From Bactrocera neohumeralis (lineage: Eukaryota; Arthropoda; Insecta; Diptera; Tephritidae): 64,000 nucleotides of DNA. A program made the position numbers and the translations under genes. Every line of letters starts with the position of its first letter. Position 1 is the stretch's first letter. The stretch is from assembly GCF_024586455.1 (NCBI RefSeq), contig NC_065923.1, forward strand, positions 52,545,237 to 52,609,236, in the 5' to 3' direction. Below are positions 1-12,831 of the stretch, in pieces. The notes beneath the pieces were generated by a model. The model searched no databases and was not told where the DNA came from. It worked only from the letters and a program-made list of their open reading frames with translations.

Positions 1-880
1 GATGATCCTTTCTGTATATTTAAGATCAAATTATTCACTGACAGGTAGAGATATGATTCTGGTAGGCTCTCGTTTTCTAGCTTTCTTTTAACACAATTCA
101 GTTGCCAAGGTGCGGAGCTTTGTACCGCACATAAGTACTTGGCTATTATTTTAATAAAATTATCGTCTCCAGCAATACCAGTGTTGATTTCAATAACCGT
201 GCATTGTGAGAGATTTATTAATCAATTCCATGCTCCGCAATCACTGGCTTGGATTCATAATAAGATAAGGTCACATCAGAATCACAGCTAGTTTTAAGAG
301 CTTATGCCGGAATCAGAGATCTTCGATATAATGGAAATATGTCGGAACACCACTGTCGTATTGTTTTCAGTACTGGATATCTGCGGGACAAATTATAGGA
401 GGGCTGATGAACTCTTCCTTGTTGAAGTTCTGAATTGTAAATCTGGGGCTTACGAAATAAAGTTAAAAATCTAACCGGATTTCAGAAATGGAAATTGTTT
501 GATAGTATATGAGCTTAAATTAAATTAACAGAAGTTAAAGTTGTTCCGAGCATGAGTTAGTAGTAGAAAGAGTTCCATTTCCTTTCAAATATTTACTTGT
601 CTCTCCAGCTCCAGTCTTTAAATTGTATTTTTCTACGGAAATACCCGACAGCCTGTAACTACATTGGAGCATGAACTGCTCTATGCTCTTCGCTTCTGAC
701 AAATGCAAAAAATCAGTTCCAAAATAGAGCGAGTACATTTTCATACGCAATCGCACAGGCAACGCAGAGTGGAAGCTGACCGCAGTCAAACTGATCAATG
801 CGAGAAAACACTTTGAGCGTTTTGTTTATTTGTATGTTGGTATAGTATTCTCATATTTTGCTTATATGAAATAATTATGA
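1..880. other. Gene-free stretch, nothing recognised
   Basis: AT-rich sequence without a protein I can recognise. The longest open frame (87 codons, minus strand, 535-798) has no recognisable motif and is probably chance. The right edge is taken as the presumed left end of the hAT element. Confidence 0.5.
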
Positions 881-2938
881 ATGTGGTTCCCTAATCCATC
901 AAAATCTATTCAAAACCCGGTATCAATGTCATCAAGGCCAAATAATGCTAATTTTCATAATCTATCGCATTCTTTCCCAAAGGGAGCGATAACGCCGCCT
1001 TGTGGGCGCTGCAGGTCTCAAGGGGGGCGGTAAGAGACTCAGAAAGAAAATGGGGGCGTTGTGTAGAGGCCTGGGGGTGATTTGTAATTTTATTTAGCTA
1101 GGAGGCCTCTTAGACAACGACTGCATGAGCTCTCGACTCTCAACAACAACTTGTGAACATCAACTAATATGAATTAAAAGATTGCTCAAATTCGTTTCTA
1201 TATTTCTCTCCGCGTAGTTCTGTCCTATTTTATTGAATATAGAAAAAATTAAAATCATGTCAATCGGTCGCTCCGTTTCATAATGAAAGTAGACACAAAC
1301 AAACAAATAAAAAGCCAACAGACACACTTTCGCATTTTAATAGATAATAGATAATAGTTATCACCTGAGGACAAGTCAATTCTCAATTCAGCTCGATGAG
1401 TCCACTTTACCAACTAATGAAGCATTGTTGTTGTCTTACGTGAGCTTTATTAAAGATGAGAAAATATGTGAAGAACTATTATTTGTTAGAAATTTAGAGA
1501 CCAACACAAAAGTCGAAACCATATTCAATATATTGGAAAAGTTTTGCGATGAGAAAGGGATTCCTTTGAAAAATATTATTTCAGTTGCTACGGATGGCGC
1601 TTCGGCTATGACAGGGTGCCATAAAGGCTTCATAGCGTACTTAAAAAATAAAATTCCAGATGTCCCTGATGTACATTGCGTTATTCATAGACAACATTTA
1701 GTTGCTAGAAACTTAAGTGAAAAACTGTTTCAATCACTGCAATATGTCATCAAAGCAGTCAATAAAATCCGTAACAGCTCTTTGAATGATAGATTATTTC
1801 ATCAGCTTTGTGTTACTAATGACGAGGATTTCAATCGTTTGTTGTTTCATACTGAAGTTCGTTGGCTATCAAGAGGCAATTGTCTGACTCGATTCCACAA
1901 CCTGTTTGACTCTGTTATAGAGTTCTTGGAAACTAAAGATACAGAATTTTAAGACAAGCTCATAACATCAAAGAATGATATAGCTTACATGACAGACCTT
2001 TATAAATTGTTCAACTACATGAATCTCCAACTGCAAGGCGATAAACTAAATTTAATTAAAACAAAAAACGTCGTTGATGCTTTCGCAGCCAAACTGCTTC
2101 TACACAAAAAGAATCTGGGCAGACGTGAGTTTCACAATTTTCCGAATTTATCAGTATCATGCAGTAACGACGAATTGTTTGCCTACTGCCAACATTTGGA
2201 AAACCTCCACATTGACTTCACCGAACGATACCAGGACATTTTGAACTTGGAAATACCAGACTGGGTGTTGGATTCGTTTTAAAATATCAACACAACAATG
2301 TCACTTCTGGAAGAAGAACTGGAATTGATAACAAACGAGGAAATAAAAATCAAGTTCAAAAATGGTTACCAAGAAATTCCCAGAATTGCATGGTCAATCG
2401 TTCAACGATTCTTGATAGCATTCCCATCGTCATACGAGTATTTGTGTGAAAGTGCTGTGACAACACTGCTTCTAAAAATAAAATCGTTTGCTTGTTACCG
2501 AACGTGGCGACTTGCGACTGTTCTTCAGTAAATTGGAACCTGATATTAACAAATTTATTAAACAGCATCAGATTCATCCTTCACACTAGTTTTTATATAT
2601 GGATCGATTATTTTAGTTTTATTTTTAATAAAAGATTCTCTGTTTTAATGCTATAAAGTTGCGTTTCAATAGTCATTCTTATTGGCAGGTGGAGCCCATA
2701 TGAGTTAACTTGAGACTTAAGCGCCGTTGTATGTTACCTACTGCGCTCAGGTTTCAAGTTGCGGGTTATAGTAAAAGTTTCGCTTAGAATTCTCCGTTAA
2801 TATACATATATAGGTCACAATAATTAATTAATTTAATTTGAAATTATAGTGGTTTTTAAATAGGTGAAAAAATGAGGGCGCTAAAAAAATATTTATTCTC
2901 AAAGTAGGCAGTAGACACCATAAGTTTGGGAACCACTG
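881..2938 (+). mobile_element. Decayed hAT element (ZBED5-like / Buster-type)
   Basis: The right end, read on the minus strand from 2938, begins CAGTGGTTCCCAAACTT, a typical hAT terminal inverted repeat. A degenerate partner (TGTGGTTCCCTAA) lies at 882-894. About 100 bases inside the left end is a G-rich block (GGGGGGCGG) and inside the right end is GAGGGCGC, as in ZBED5-like insect and vertebrate hATs. No matching 8-bp target duplication survives (AATTATGA on the left, ATCTATCG on the right), so the insertion is old or the left boundary is slightly off. Confidence 0.7.
1371..2589 (+). pseudogene. hAT transposase pseudogene, ZBED5/FAM200-like
   Basis: One reading frame carries the RNase H-like core of a ZBED5/FAM200-like hAT transposase: IQLDEST near 1386, ATDGASAMTGCHKGF (conserved Asp) near 1590, HCVIHRQHL near 1675 and RWLSRG near 1860. 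The frame is broken by an in-frame TAA at 1950-1952 (homology continues as DKLITSKNDIAY) and by a second TAA at 2280-2282. A frameshift near 2480-2495 moves the end of the dimerisation domain (RGDLRLFFSKLEPDI) into another frame, which ends at the TAG of 2587-2589. The N-terminal BED zinc finger was not found. Intact homologues are about 600 residues; this relic covers roughly the last 400. It cannot make a transposase. Family assignment is by recognition of motifs. Confidence 0.85.
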
Positions 2939-2946
2939 ATCTATCG

Positions 2947-5900
2947 GAAAGTATTAAATACCCTTATTTTTTTGTGCTCTGGTTTTTTATTCGTACAAAA
3001 CAGTAATTAATTAATAAAATTTCTTTTTTTAATGATATTCGAACAAATTTTTTTGCGGTTAAAGAAACTGTTACGAACAAAGCCACAAGGCGTGTCACTC
3101 GAACACGAGCGGTAAGGTCGTATTTACTTGTCGTCCCCTCGCCTACAAAAAAACCGGTTTGGCAACAAAAGTGTTCTGGTGTAAACCGGCATATTATTCA
3201 GTTGTTTTTTGATTGAGTGATTGATTACAGGTAATTGCAATAATGTAATCGCCCTACTTAAAAATATTAAAATCTAGGCGTATATATTACATCCACTTTG
3301 CGGTATTTAAAATCTATCAGCTCGGTTCGGCTTTGAGCGTCGACTTCGTAAGCACCTTAACTCTAGAAACATTAGTTACATACATATGTATATAAGGCTC
3401 AATTTTGGTTGTCTATTACGATGTGAAGACTTCATATAGCGTGTAGTAATGTACTATCCTATACTGGAATCCACTTCAAATATCATCGCCCTTACTTGTT
3501 TACCATTTTAATCCAGCGTAATTTCTTTCCTCAATAGTATTGCTAGCGATATCTGTGTCACTTGTTCTTACTTATCTTAGTCACATCATTTGTGTTTGTG
3601 AACATATTTAAATAAATCCCTGAATAACCGATAATCTATATTTAATATTTTGACTTTTGTAATTGGAAATATTGTGATGTAAAGTCCTCTCTGACATTTC
3701 CTTTAACTAATTAATTTAAAATTGTCCGCTTTATTTAGAATTAAAGTCTCTCTGTGCCTATGTCTCGTATAGATAAGTGAAATTTTCTTTTTAAAGCTGC
3801 ATGAGAATAAAATTTAAATAGCGGGGCTAGAAAAAATGTACCATATCGTGCCTGCGGCACGAGAAAAAAGTCAACAAAAGGTCGGACAAAAGTTTAACAA
3901 AAGCCAAGTAAACTAGCGAAACAATTGAATCGAATTGACGAGCAGACTTCGGTGCGAAAAAAGTGAAAGCGATGCAACAGATAACAACTAAAGGAGATCC
4001 AGCGAAAGTTTTCGCAACAGTTCAAACGATTTAAAACTTAAGCGCTTAAGACAATTGAAAAAATAAGAGAGTGTTAAGTAAAATTGATGTTGGCGCTTGG
4101 CGACCTAGCAGGGAGTAAAAAACCAAAGGCAAAATGAAGTAGCTAAAAGTAAAGAGGAAGTAAAAGAAACTAATATACTATGCGTATATTTGTGCGAATT
4201 TAATGGAAATTGTAGTAGTGAGTACAGCAACCAACATATTAATAGGAAAGAAGTGCGTGAAAATGGGTAGAGTGAACGAAAAAAATAGTATAAGCATATG
4301 CACGGAAAAAATATCAAAAAAGCAAAATTTTATCTGAATTTTAAAAAGTTCCAGTGAGCCTTGAATGTTTCCCACTTAAATATTTTTCTTTAGAAACTCC
4401 AAAAACACATGCCAATCGAAGGATAAAACAACTTATTATAAATAAAAGCATAAGCATCAATGTAATCCCATTTCAATTTGTTGCCGATTCAAACTACAAG
4501 TGGCAGCCGCCAGCAGCTTAGCCGACAAGCAAGTAAACACTTCTGACACATGCGGCAAAGGAGCTCAACAGCGAAAACCCAATAAATTTGCATTTATTTC
4601 GGGTTATTTTAAGTTCAAGATGACAGATAATTCTACGAATTCAATGAGACCAGAAAGGCGAATATATTTACTCGTATATGTCCGTGTGTATATAAATAAT
4701 ATTAAATATATATTAACTTTCACACATATAACATACATATATACGCGCCATAATTGGGACTGTTGCTGTGGTTACTTTGAATAATCGCAGAGCGGCTGTT
4801 TTATCCGATTTGTGATTGTTAGCGTATTATCGATTACATAGCAAACTCAGTATTAAAAAATACGAACAAAAACAAACAATGGCAATTTGCAAGAAAAAAG
4901 TCTATGGTGTACTATTTAAACGGAAAGTGCCCTACACAGCAAAATATTGACACGAAACCAAACACACACACATCGTACATACAGACACAGTGCGAAGGAA
5001 TGCCGTTCGAGCAATGAGGAAGCGTGTTGTTATGACTTCCAGTCGCTTGGGTAAAATTTTCCATGCCATTTGTGGACAAAATAGGCCAGGCATGATTGCA
5101 TGTGTGTATGGGAAGGCACTGTTCTGAATTCTAAAGCGAAGCAAAAATAACAAGACTGTACAAAAATGGTATTGGGAGCAAGTAGAGGGCAACGGCAGTT
5201 AAAGGCAATGAACCTTTAAGGAATTCGATATCGCTGACACTTCATAAAGTTAATTGATTTATGGGGTAGTGGCAGGGGAACAAACTATTTGTGCTCCAAT
5301 AGTCACTGTGTGACGATGAGGAGGTTCATATATAGCCGAGTATGTGCAGGTCTATGTTAAATATAATATATCTATATGATCAATTAAATATTTATATACT
5401 AAAGTTACTTCTTCTCTTAAAATTTGCTTCAGCTCAATTGTTATTTCAAAACTGCTCTAATTTGAATTCTTTCAAATGATCTGAGAATTTGATCAGATAA
5501 ATTATTCGTATAATTCATCGTTCCGCTTTGAAATTAAGGAAAGGTTATCTTACATTTAAAAGTCTCAAGAAATCGTAAGAGTCATCCCCAAGCCATAAGC
5601 AGCCTTCTTGCCTTCGTCTGGTTGGCTTGCCGAAACTAATTGTCATCCATAGCAAACTCCAATTCATATATTGTGAATTATTGACATTGTCAGGAAAGTA
5701 GTCCTAACTGATTCCAGCCTGATCTTTTGGTAAAAGGGAATATGAATTCACTTTCTCAAAAATGTTGACCTCTGCGCAAACAAAAAGTAAATTAAATATC
5801 TTCCTTCGAATAAAACTTTGAACCAACTAAAGCTTATGACAGGAACATAGTATTATCATTGAAAGTAGCCATTAGAAGAATAGAAAAACAACTAGCAACT

Positions 5901-7060
5901 ACAAGCACTTTTAGTACATACAAAGATGGTTTTGCAAGCAACATATGCTTTCTCCTAAGCTCATATGTATTTCGTAATTTTTTTCATAAGAAAACGAAAT
6001 CAATTCAATACAAATTTTATCTGTTACGTGATAGGAATTGATGCACAATACTAAAGCAGCTACTCGCTTCAACATACTTAGCGTTGTTGTCTAAATAAAT
6101 ATGTATTTGCTAAGTATTTACTTTGCTACACGCGCTTTACCTCCGTTTCTATGCAATCAATGATTGGGCAAATGTGTAAACACAGACGCGTGCAAGTGCT
6201 GTGATTTCTTGTTGTTGCCACACGATATTGTATAAACTAATAATCAATAAGTGGCGAATGTAGTAAACAGAAATAGTGGTATAATATTCAAGCGAAGAAA
6301 TATGCTTTAGTTTTGTGGATGCTGGCTTGAAAATGACAGGGCGTATGAGTAACTTTAATTTGAGTGAAGCATACAAACATTTACGAAGTGCGTTAAAAAA
6401 ATAACGGCAATTTCAAAATTAAAATATCGCGGGCTTAGAGACTCTAATTGTCAATTTTATTTAATCTTTTGATGCTGATATGCATGCCCCTAAAATAATA
6501 AAAATAAGATAAAATGTTCAGCTAAATTAATTGCTTACATTGCTGTAGCCGCGGCAAAGGTTAGTCGTGTTTTCATGAGATAGGCAATTTTCGAAATGTA
6601 TTAAAGAGTTTTTCTTTGAATTCTTGGTCTAGCCTAGCCTCCATGTGACTTTGTCTATTTGCAAAAGTTAAGAGAACTTTAAAAAAATTTTTGATGCGCA
6701 TCTGGGCATTATCTCAATGGAAGTAAAATACTTTTAAGCATTCGAAAACTTTATATATTGAATAACATTTATAATTCGAAAAACACTTGAACTGATTTTA
6801 TTATATTTGTAAGCGTAGAAGGTAAATGCATTTGCTTTTATTACTAAATTTGATTTTGTGTCCGAAATGATTACCATATATTGGACTGAATTAGATACAT
6901 TAGAAAAAAGTCAACCGAAAAGCATTGCATTAAGCTTACGAGATTTTTATTCAGAGGTCTAGACAATTTTCGCTCATATATTGAGAATTCAGGGCTAGAT
7001 GAAGGCCTGATCAGACTGCGTTAACTTTGGCATTACTCAAGCATAAATGTAAAGAAGCAA
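2947..7060. other. Gene-free stretch, no recognised elements
   Basis: No coding sequence or transposon I can name in about 4 kb. The part from about 3836 to 4370 is rich in A and in short words such as GTGAAA and CAAAAG, the look of a fly 5' untranslated exon, but no splice site or downstream coding exon supports this. The short frames at 4105-4375, 4500-4784 and 4932-5192 have low-complexity or motif-free translations and are judged to be chance. Confidence 0.4.
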
Positions 7061-7064
7061 AATT

Positions 7065-7450
7065 GCCGTATGTGGAGTGAATCAAATCCAGAAACAATCC
7101 ACCAGACGAAACCTCACCCAGAACGAGTCACTGTGTGTGCGCCGTTTCATCAAATTGTCTTGTCGGGCCATACCTCTCTGAAGAAAACTGTGTAATAGTT
7201 AATATACACCGTTATTTAAAGGTGTTGAATAAGGTTTTTTACTCATAACTGCACAGAAGACGTAACTCATTCAATAGTATTTGGTTTCAGCAAAATGGAG
7301 CAACTACACATAAAGCCAGGCCGGTTTTTGCAGAGATCCAACAAAAATTTGAAAGCATATTAATGCCAAGGTATTGCACTTTCCGCTGGCCCTTCAGATC
7401 AACTGACCAACCTGCGGAATACCGGATCGACTTTTATTACGGTTTGTGTT
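7065..7450 (+). pseudogene. Tc1/mariner-superfamily transposase fragment (DDE_3-like)
   Basis: The translation carries WSESNPETIHQ near 7067 and HPERVTV, then after stops and shifts WFQQNGATTHKARPVF near 7280-7330, then a decayed end (FRWPFRSTDQP near 7390) where family members read NWPPRSCDLTPLD. This is the second and third catalytic region of the IS630/Tc1/mariner-like transposases whose second motif is WFQQDGATCHT. The Asp of that motif is Asn here. Two further relics of the same type are at 35940-36240 (minus) and 55571-56179. N-terminal half not found. Confidence 0.75.
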
Positions 7451-7575
7451 TGTTGTCTAGTTTGAAATTCATTATTTGTTGTTCATTTTGATTTCAGCGG
7501 TGAATGGCAGTACCAAATCATTTACATTTGGTTATTATTTAATATTTTTTTCAGAGTTTTTTTTTTACTAAATCT

Positions 7576-8020
7576 TTATATCACTTTCTCTGGTTCTACA
7601 GCAATGATTATGTTGGGGAGTGCTAAGCCGATCAATCTTTTCTGGAGCATCGCTGTTCTGAGACAATTCTTGTTTTGGCACAAAGAAGAAAAGGATCGTT
7701 CAGCGCAAGCAATTGTGGCTGGCAAAGTGCAAAATACGTGAAGAATGAATCGTCGGATATACATATATCTTTATCGCAAGTGCTTAGTGCTTGCTTTTTA
7801 GCAGAAAGCATTTGAAAATAATTTCATTAAAGTGATTATCAGCATGCAATCTTCGTGTGTTCAGTGTTGCAACCAATGTTTTTATGACGTTTGATGCTTT
7901 CAAAAGGTCGATTGATTCGTTCTGCAGAATCACACAAAGTGACAAAAGATCACTAAGACAGAAAATTCCAACAATAAACTGGAAGTTGCACAATACGGTG
8001 ACCAAATTCGGCGCTTTTAC
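7576..8020 (-). pseudogene. hAT transposase C-terminal fragment (P52rIPK/ZMYM1-like)
   Basis: Two minus-strand frames are read in succession. The first (about 8010-7784) contains CNFQFIVGIFCLSDLLSL and ASNVIKTLVATLN, resembling the region before the dimerisation domain of ZMYM1/P52rIPK-like hAT proteins. The second (7764-7576) contains LPATIACAERSFSSL and LRTAMLQKRLIGLALPNI, the hAT C-terminal dimerisation motif (usual form LPVTSASAERSFS...LR...RL..LAL). A frameshift separates them, and the catalytic core is missing. It differs in subfamily from the hAT at 881-2938. Confidence 0.75.
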
Positions 8021-8469
8021 TGCATTCGTTAATCTCGAAAGGCGAGATCGCTTTAAGCCTTTTGACGAAGTCCTCTGCTTAGCAAACTGCCCATAAGTAG
8101 GGAGAGTTAAATACGTTGTCCTGCGACTACAGCACCAATTCTCTCCGACGTTTCTGAGCCGTCGTGTGCTACTTGATTGTACCATCCCTTCGTTTTGCTG
8201 CCTAGGGTGGCAGCCTTGTGAAGTTTACCATTTTGGTAATGCCGTATTTTATGAGAAGAGCCAGTTGAACTTCATCACGTATGACCTTTATTTGTTGGAA
8301 TGTGATTAGCTTTCCTCTGCCAAACTCTTCTGCCATCATTTGACCCAACGTGGTAGCGGTTTAGATAGTCGAAGTCCTACCGAAGTCTGCGATGATCTCG
8401 AAGCCCAATACGCAATAATCGATTTGCCGATAATGACGAACATTCTTCTAATAATGCATCCTTGCAGCG

Positions 8470-9340
8470 CCAGGATCTCCCGGCAAGACGATTGCACACC
8501 ATGAGTGTCTTTGTAGCTTTGACTATGCTACCACTGAAGATCGGAACCCAGAAACATTAGTCATATCCAACTCTCTGCCGCCAAGAGATAAGTTCCTGAG
8601 GCTGGGCAGGGACCTTATTTTAGTGAACGGAACGACGGTCTTTATCGTATGATGTTCAATCCAACCCCACTGCATCATTGCACCATGTCGCATGCTATCA
8701 CCTCTCGGAGACTTATAATTCGAGAAAGAATCCTTACCCCACTTGATTATGAGGGGGTAAAAAGTCTTTCGGCTATCCAATCCGAGCGATATGACTTCTG
8801 TTCGACCGAATTAATTCCGGGAAATGCGCAATTATAAGTGCCGCAATGGTCGTAAAAGTCCCATCAGAACTTTTGTTAGCTAATACTGTGATTCTGATCA
8901 GAGAAATGCGCAATTGCTTCCGGTGCCGGAGACGTTTTAAAAGTATTTTTGCTGTTTTGCAGACCTAATCTCTTTATTGTAAATATTTAGGTTGCATTTA
9001 TTCTCTTCGCAGTTCCCCGTATACTTGACTTTAATAAAAAGAAATTTGATTGACCACGACTTTAAGTGCGAATCTTATGATTCTGTGTTCCGTCGTGGAG
9101 GGCTCCTATGACACCTCTCATTCTGTGATCGGTCCAGTCATAAGTTCGTTATACAAAGTGATTTCTAGCACTCACATTTTCAATACTTAAATTACTGCTA
9201 ACAATAAATTCCATAAGAGACTGACGCCCTGTGTTGCAGCCGCGCTGTCCTATTCAGGGTGGTGAGCATTCGCGTGACATCCTAGGATAACGGGCAGCTT
9301 GTTTCTCCTCCAGTAGATCGCTAAGCTAAGGGTGGCCTCT
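8470..9340 (-). mobile_element. APE-type non-LTR retrotransposon fragment (LOA/R1-like)
   Basis: On the minus strand, RRNKLPVILGCHANAHH (about 9320-9255) matches the endonuclease motif GC/GD-D/H-ANAHH of LOA-like elements; after a stop replacing the expected W and a small shift come GVSLMEFIVSSNLSIENVS and ARNHFV. Further along the same strand (8780-8523) SLPSLRNLSLGGRELD resembles the region after the reverse-transcriptase catalytic block of such elements. Most of the reverse transcriptase between them is deleted or unrecognisable, with stops and shifts throughout. Similar sequence is at 62310-62760. The clade is inferred from the motif style. Confidence 0.6.
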
Positions 9341-9729
9341 GACCTACCCTTTGGTTCTTGGATCAGTGAACTTTTACGATATGAACTTGTTCGCGATGAC
9401 ATCCGAGGCTAACGCCGCATTGTGCATGTTCACCTGTTTCTATGAAGAACTGGTCTTCACTCTCGCTATCCACCAGGTCTTGTGGCCCCTCCAGGGGCTC
9501 CTGCGTAAAGGGTGGCACCCCTGTTGAGCGCATGTCCGGTCGATGTCAGTGATTGAATAGTGCATTATTAATCGAGGAATAAGCTTATTTGAGATTTGAA
9601 CTGAAAAGTATTTTAGGATAGAGTCACCATCTATATAAAAGATCTGTGAAAAGAACTATTATTGACTTCGCTTTATATTAAGTAAAAATATGGAAAATAT
9701 TAAAAGAAGCATTTTGGGATATTGAATGA

Positions 9730-10130
9730 ATACTGAACACATGCTTATGTCTACAGACATACGATCACAGGAGAAGGATTATCACTTAATTTCAATTACA
9801 TTACTCACACTTTGACCGACATTTTTGATCAGAATTCAACTACAGTTACCAGAGTCCATATATTCGGTATCTAGAAGATTGAACAGTTTTCGTTGGATTT
9901 AAACAATTTTTGGTCATACGGTGGCACACTCTAAGGACATTATTCGTTTTATCCTGTTATATTAATTGCTTCTTGATTTGTGTAATGGAAACGGAAAGAA
10001 GGAAGTGGGATTTAAAATCGTGATATAGTTGTAATCTGATTTCGTCTCTTTACTTTTAAAGTTACGACCCAACATTTATATCCGTAGAATTGAATGTAAG
10101 TCAGTATTCAAAAAGATTTTCACTATTTAG
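9730..10130 (+). repeat. Dispersed repeat, family B fragment
   Basis: The block containing CTCACACTTTGACCGACA, then a TTGGTCATACGGTGGCACAC-like segment and TATATTAATTGCTTCTTG, matches 32500-32680 in order and spacing, and more distantly 49370-49700 on the opposite strand. I call this family B here; I cannot attach a database name. No coding potential. Confidence 0.6.
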
Positions 10131-11038
10131 ATATTATCTGACTGGCTAAACGTAACTTCGAAAGTACGCTTCATTAGTATCTTATCAAAGTGCAATCTCT
10201 AATCTATTCAGCAGCTGCTGTTGCTCTTTCAAGGTCACGCCAAGATTTGCGGCTGAGCTACTAATGCAATCAGCTTTACTCAGTTACTATGATTCTATCA
10301 TAATATATATGGTGGCATGCAACATGCATGCACCCGCACATGTGTGCTCGAAGTATGTATGTGTGTGTGTAGATGGATCTGTTGAATATGAAGATAAGCG
10401 CTTCGCTTGAGCGAATATCTACACAAGAGTCTACTAAACGAGTGATTGAGTGGCTTTGCTCTACGAAAGCATTAAGGTAAATTCACTTAACATGCACACA
10501 CATGATCACTTATATATACACGCATATGCTTGAATAATATTGCGTATGCACATTTCGAAATAGATTTGTTTAGGTGTGTTTGTGTGGTCAGAAAGCGAGT
10601 ATACCTCGAGTTTGTGGCAGTTGAACTCATTCAATTATTCAAATCAAATTTGCTGCTGCCACTGAAAGGAAAATTCATCTAATCAACACAGAGCCTAGCT
10701 GAATGAAGGCGAAGACTTATATTCACGGACATCTGGCTGTTAGTAACGGGTAGTTCAACTACGGACAACTTTGATCTCAATTCAGTATTTTATGAAACTT
10801 TTAAAATTTACTGTACCGATAAGATTGGCTGGGATTTAGTGGAATGGCGGTCACCCTGAATTTTCTCTAGAAACTACCGGTGTTCGGCTTTAGGTCTAGA
10901 TACTCAAAAACCTTGAAAACTATGACCTCGGAATCTTTGCATTCATATCTAATGGCACGTGTAAGGGCAGACCCGTAGAAAAAATAGGTTCCTTTACGGA
11001 TGGTTCGAAATTCAAGATGGATATTGGTGTTGAGCTGT
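10131..11038. other. Gene-free stretch with TG/CA-rich patches
   Basis: No gene seen. A TG-rich patch (TATGTATGTGTGTGTGTAG) lies near 10352-10372. The minus-strand open frame that crosses this area (10867-11169) is an alternative frame over the RpLP0 fragment and what follows it. Confidence 0.5.
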
Positions 11039-11189
11039 TTAGTCGAAGCGACCGAAACCCATATCGTCGTCTTCGTCGGGCTCCGACTCCTCCTTTTTGG
11101 CTTTTTCCTTCTTTTCGGCAGCAGCGCCAGCACCAGCAGCTGAAGCATAGGCAGCAGTAGCAGCAACAAACTTGCTGGATTGGTAACAT
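11039..11189 (-). pseudogene. RpLP0: RpLP0 3'-terminal fragment (60S acidic ribosomal protein P0)
   Basis: A minus-strand frame ends in KKEESEPDEDDDMGFGRFD and stop, preceded by SKFVAATAAYASAAGAGAAA. This is the C-terminal stalk tail of ribosomal protein P0: SKF, an Ala-rich hinge, a Lys/Glu run and the DDDMGFGLFD signature. P1 and P2 share only the last ten residues, so P0 is the best fit. The Leu of GFGLFD is Arg here, which should impair factor binding. Homology stops abruptly at 11189, where the strand reads TTTCTTTTTAG, the form of a 3' splice site. No other P0 exon is visible upstream on that strand. I infer a stray copied or rearranged 3' exon, not a working gene. Confidence 0.7.
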
Positions 11190-11214
11190 CTAAAAAGAAA
11201 GTGCGGTTACCGTA

Positions 11215-11420
11215 TAAAATATATATATATATAAATGATCAGTATAAAGAGTTGAACCGATTTAACCATACCTGTCCGTCTGTCTGTATATACACGAACT
11301 AGTATCTCAGTTTTTTGGATTGAGGAGATATCTTCACAAAATTTTTCATTAATTATTGTAATCAGTTTAAATTACTACTGAAAGTCCTATATAGATAGCT
11401 TGTTGGGGACAGAAAAGAGT
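11215..11420 (-). repeat. Dispersed repeat, family C fragment
   Basis: The reverse complement reads ACTAGTTCGTGTATATACAG, then CAGACGGACAGG and GGTTAAATCGGTTCAAC, the same order as in the fuller family C copy at 12832-13369 (ACTAGTTCGTATATATACAG, then GACAGACGGACAGGCGGACA). A short TA run sits at 11221-11234. Confidence 0.6.
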
Positions 11421-11429
11421 TCAGACAAG

Positions 11430-12830
11430 CTCCACCATTTTATTATTCGGCCGCTTTTGAGTTTGACGAAAGCTACTCGGTGTGAGTCATGAGATATCTA
11501 ATACGTTCCTCGCCCTCAGAAAAGTGTATCGAAGTTGTTATAAAAAAAAACAATTATCGAAAGTGTTTTTTGTATTCCTCGCCTGTGATAAGCTTAAAAT
11601 ATATGGACTCTCATACATCCCTGAGAGCTAGCTGAAAAATTTTCTTCGCTTAGCGAATTCGTGATGGGTGCAAGGCTTTATGTTGATAGATACAAATTTT
11701 AGTCCAACAACTGCTCCAATTCTCCACTCGTGCCTTTGTTCACTCCCACTTAGCGCTCGAGTATTTTCAGCATCTTTGGGCCCCCGCCAATAGCGCGGCA
11801 TCCCTCAACGAATATTACTGTGCAAATTTTTGATTAATACAATTCGCTCCATAGGTTCCCCACAATCAAATCAGCATGCCACATGGCCTTTCACATGCTG
11901 AGGCGTTTTGCCAAGCCTGCATCCGGCATGAATGTGGCAGGTAATGCATCCTGCTATGTTTTTGCTGCCACAGCTATAATGTTTTGGCTACATTCAGCCA
12001 TGCGCACACACATACATACATACACATAAATGTGTTGTTTGTGTGTGGCAACGGAAGTGCACAATAAATCGTTGCACACAAGCAAACACAAACATTTAGT
12101 ATTTAGTCTAAATGCATGTTGCCGTGCGGCTAAGATTAATTTCTTAGTAATTTCCAAGCTGCATGCAATATAGCAATTCCTCCATACAATATATATTTAT
12201 GCTATATACAAGTATATTATTCAAGTGTGTCGTCTATAAAGGCCATTGTTATGGCTTACTTGATGAATTTGCCTGAAATGCACTCACACGAACAATAGGC
12301 GGCGCCGACTGCCGAGTTCCGAGTATTAGTGCACAAATAAAAGGATCCTTTCTTCGCCAAGATATACCAGTTCATAAATTAGTAAACCCGAAGTGTTTCA
12401 CTTAATTAAATTCGTTTAATGTTGGTTAGCATTCTAATATACTCAAATAATGGACTTCATGAAAGCTTCAGTTCTGAGCTGATGAATGCAATTATCCTCA
12501 TTAAAGCTATACAATTTACTTAAAATAATAGTGAAGACAACTTAGTGATTTCAGATATCAGATTTAGCTAAGTCTAAAACTTTATTGCTTACTTCGTAAG
12601 AGTGTGAGAATAATTACTCAGTGGAGAGAACACGAGTGTTGTTTATTAAATCGGTGATATCTGTTTCGAACTAGCAAGCTAGAAGTATGTGTATACCAGA
12701 CAGACTGAAAGTTTAGTAGCCTTCGAGTTATATTTTGAAGTTAGATCTAACCTATCTAGCAATTGACTGTAGATGTAGGATAAATGTGTGTTAATGGAGG
12801 TGATAGCTGACCCTTTGAAGGTATCTGTGA
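11430..12830. other. Gene-free stretch, probably unique sequence
   Basis: No recognised gene or element. It contains CA/TG-rich patches (about 12005-12060). The minus-strand frame 11954-12157 overlaps these and is not supported. Confidence 0.4.
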
Positions 12831-12831
12831 A

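Noticed and set aside
3836..4370. Possible 5' untranslated first exon of a host gene
   Set aside because: Only base composition supports it; no convincing promoter, splice donor or downstream coding exon was found.
4500..4784. 94-codon plus-strand frame
   Set aside because: No motif; the end runs through TATATA/ACATAT simple sequence.
11039..11189. A functional RpLP0 gene
   Set aside because: Only the C-terminal 50 or so residues are present, with a changed GFGLFD signature and no upstream exons in the window.
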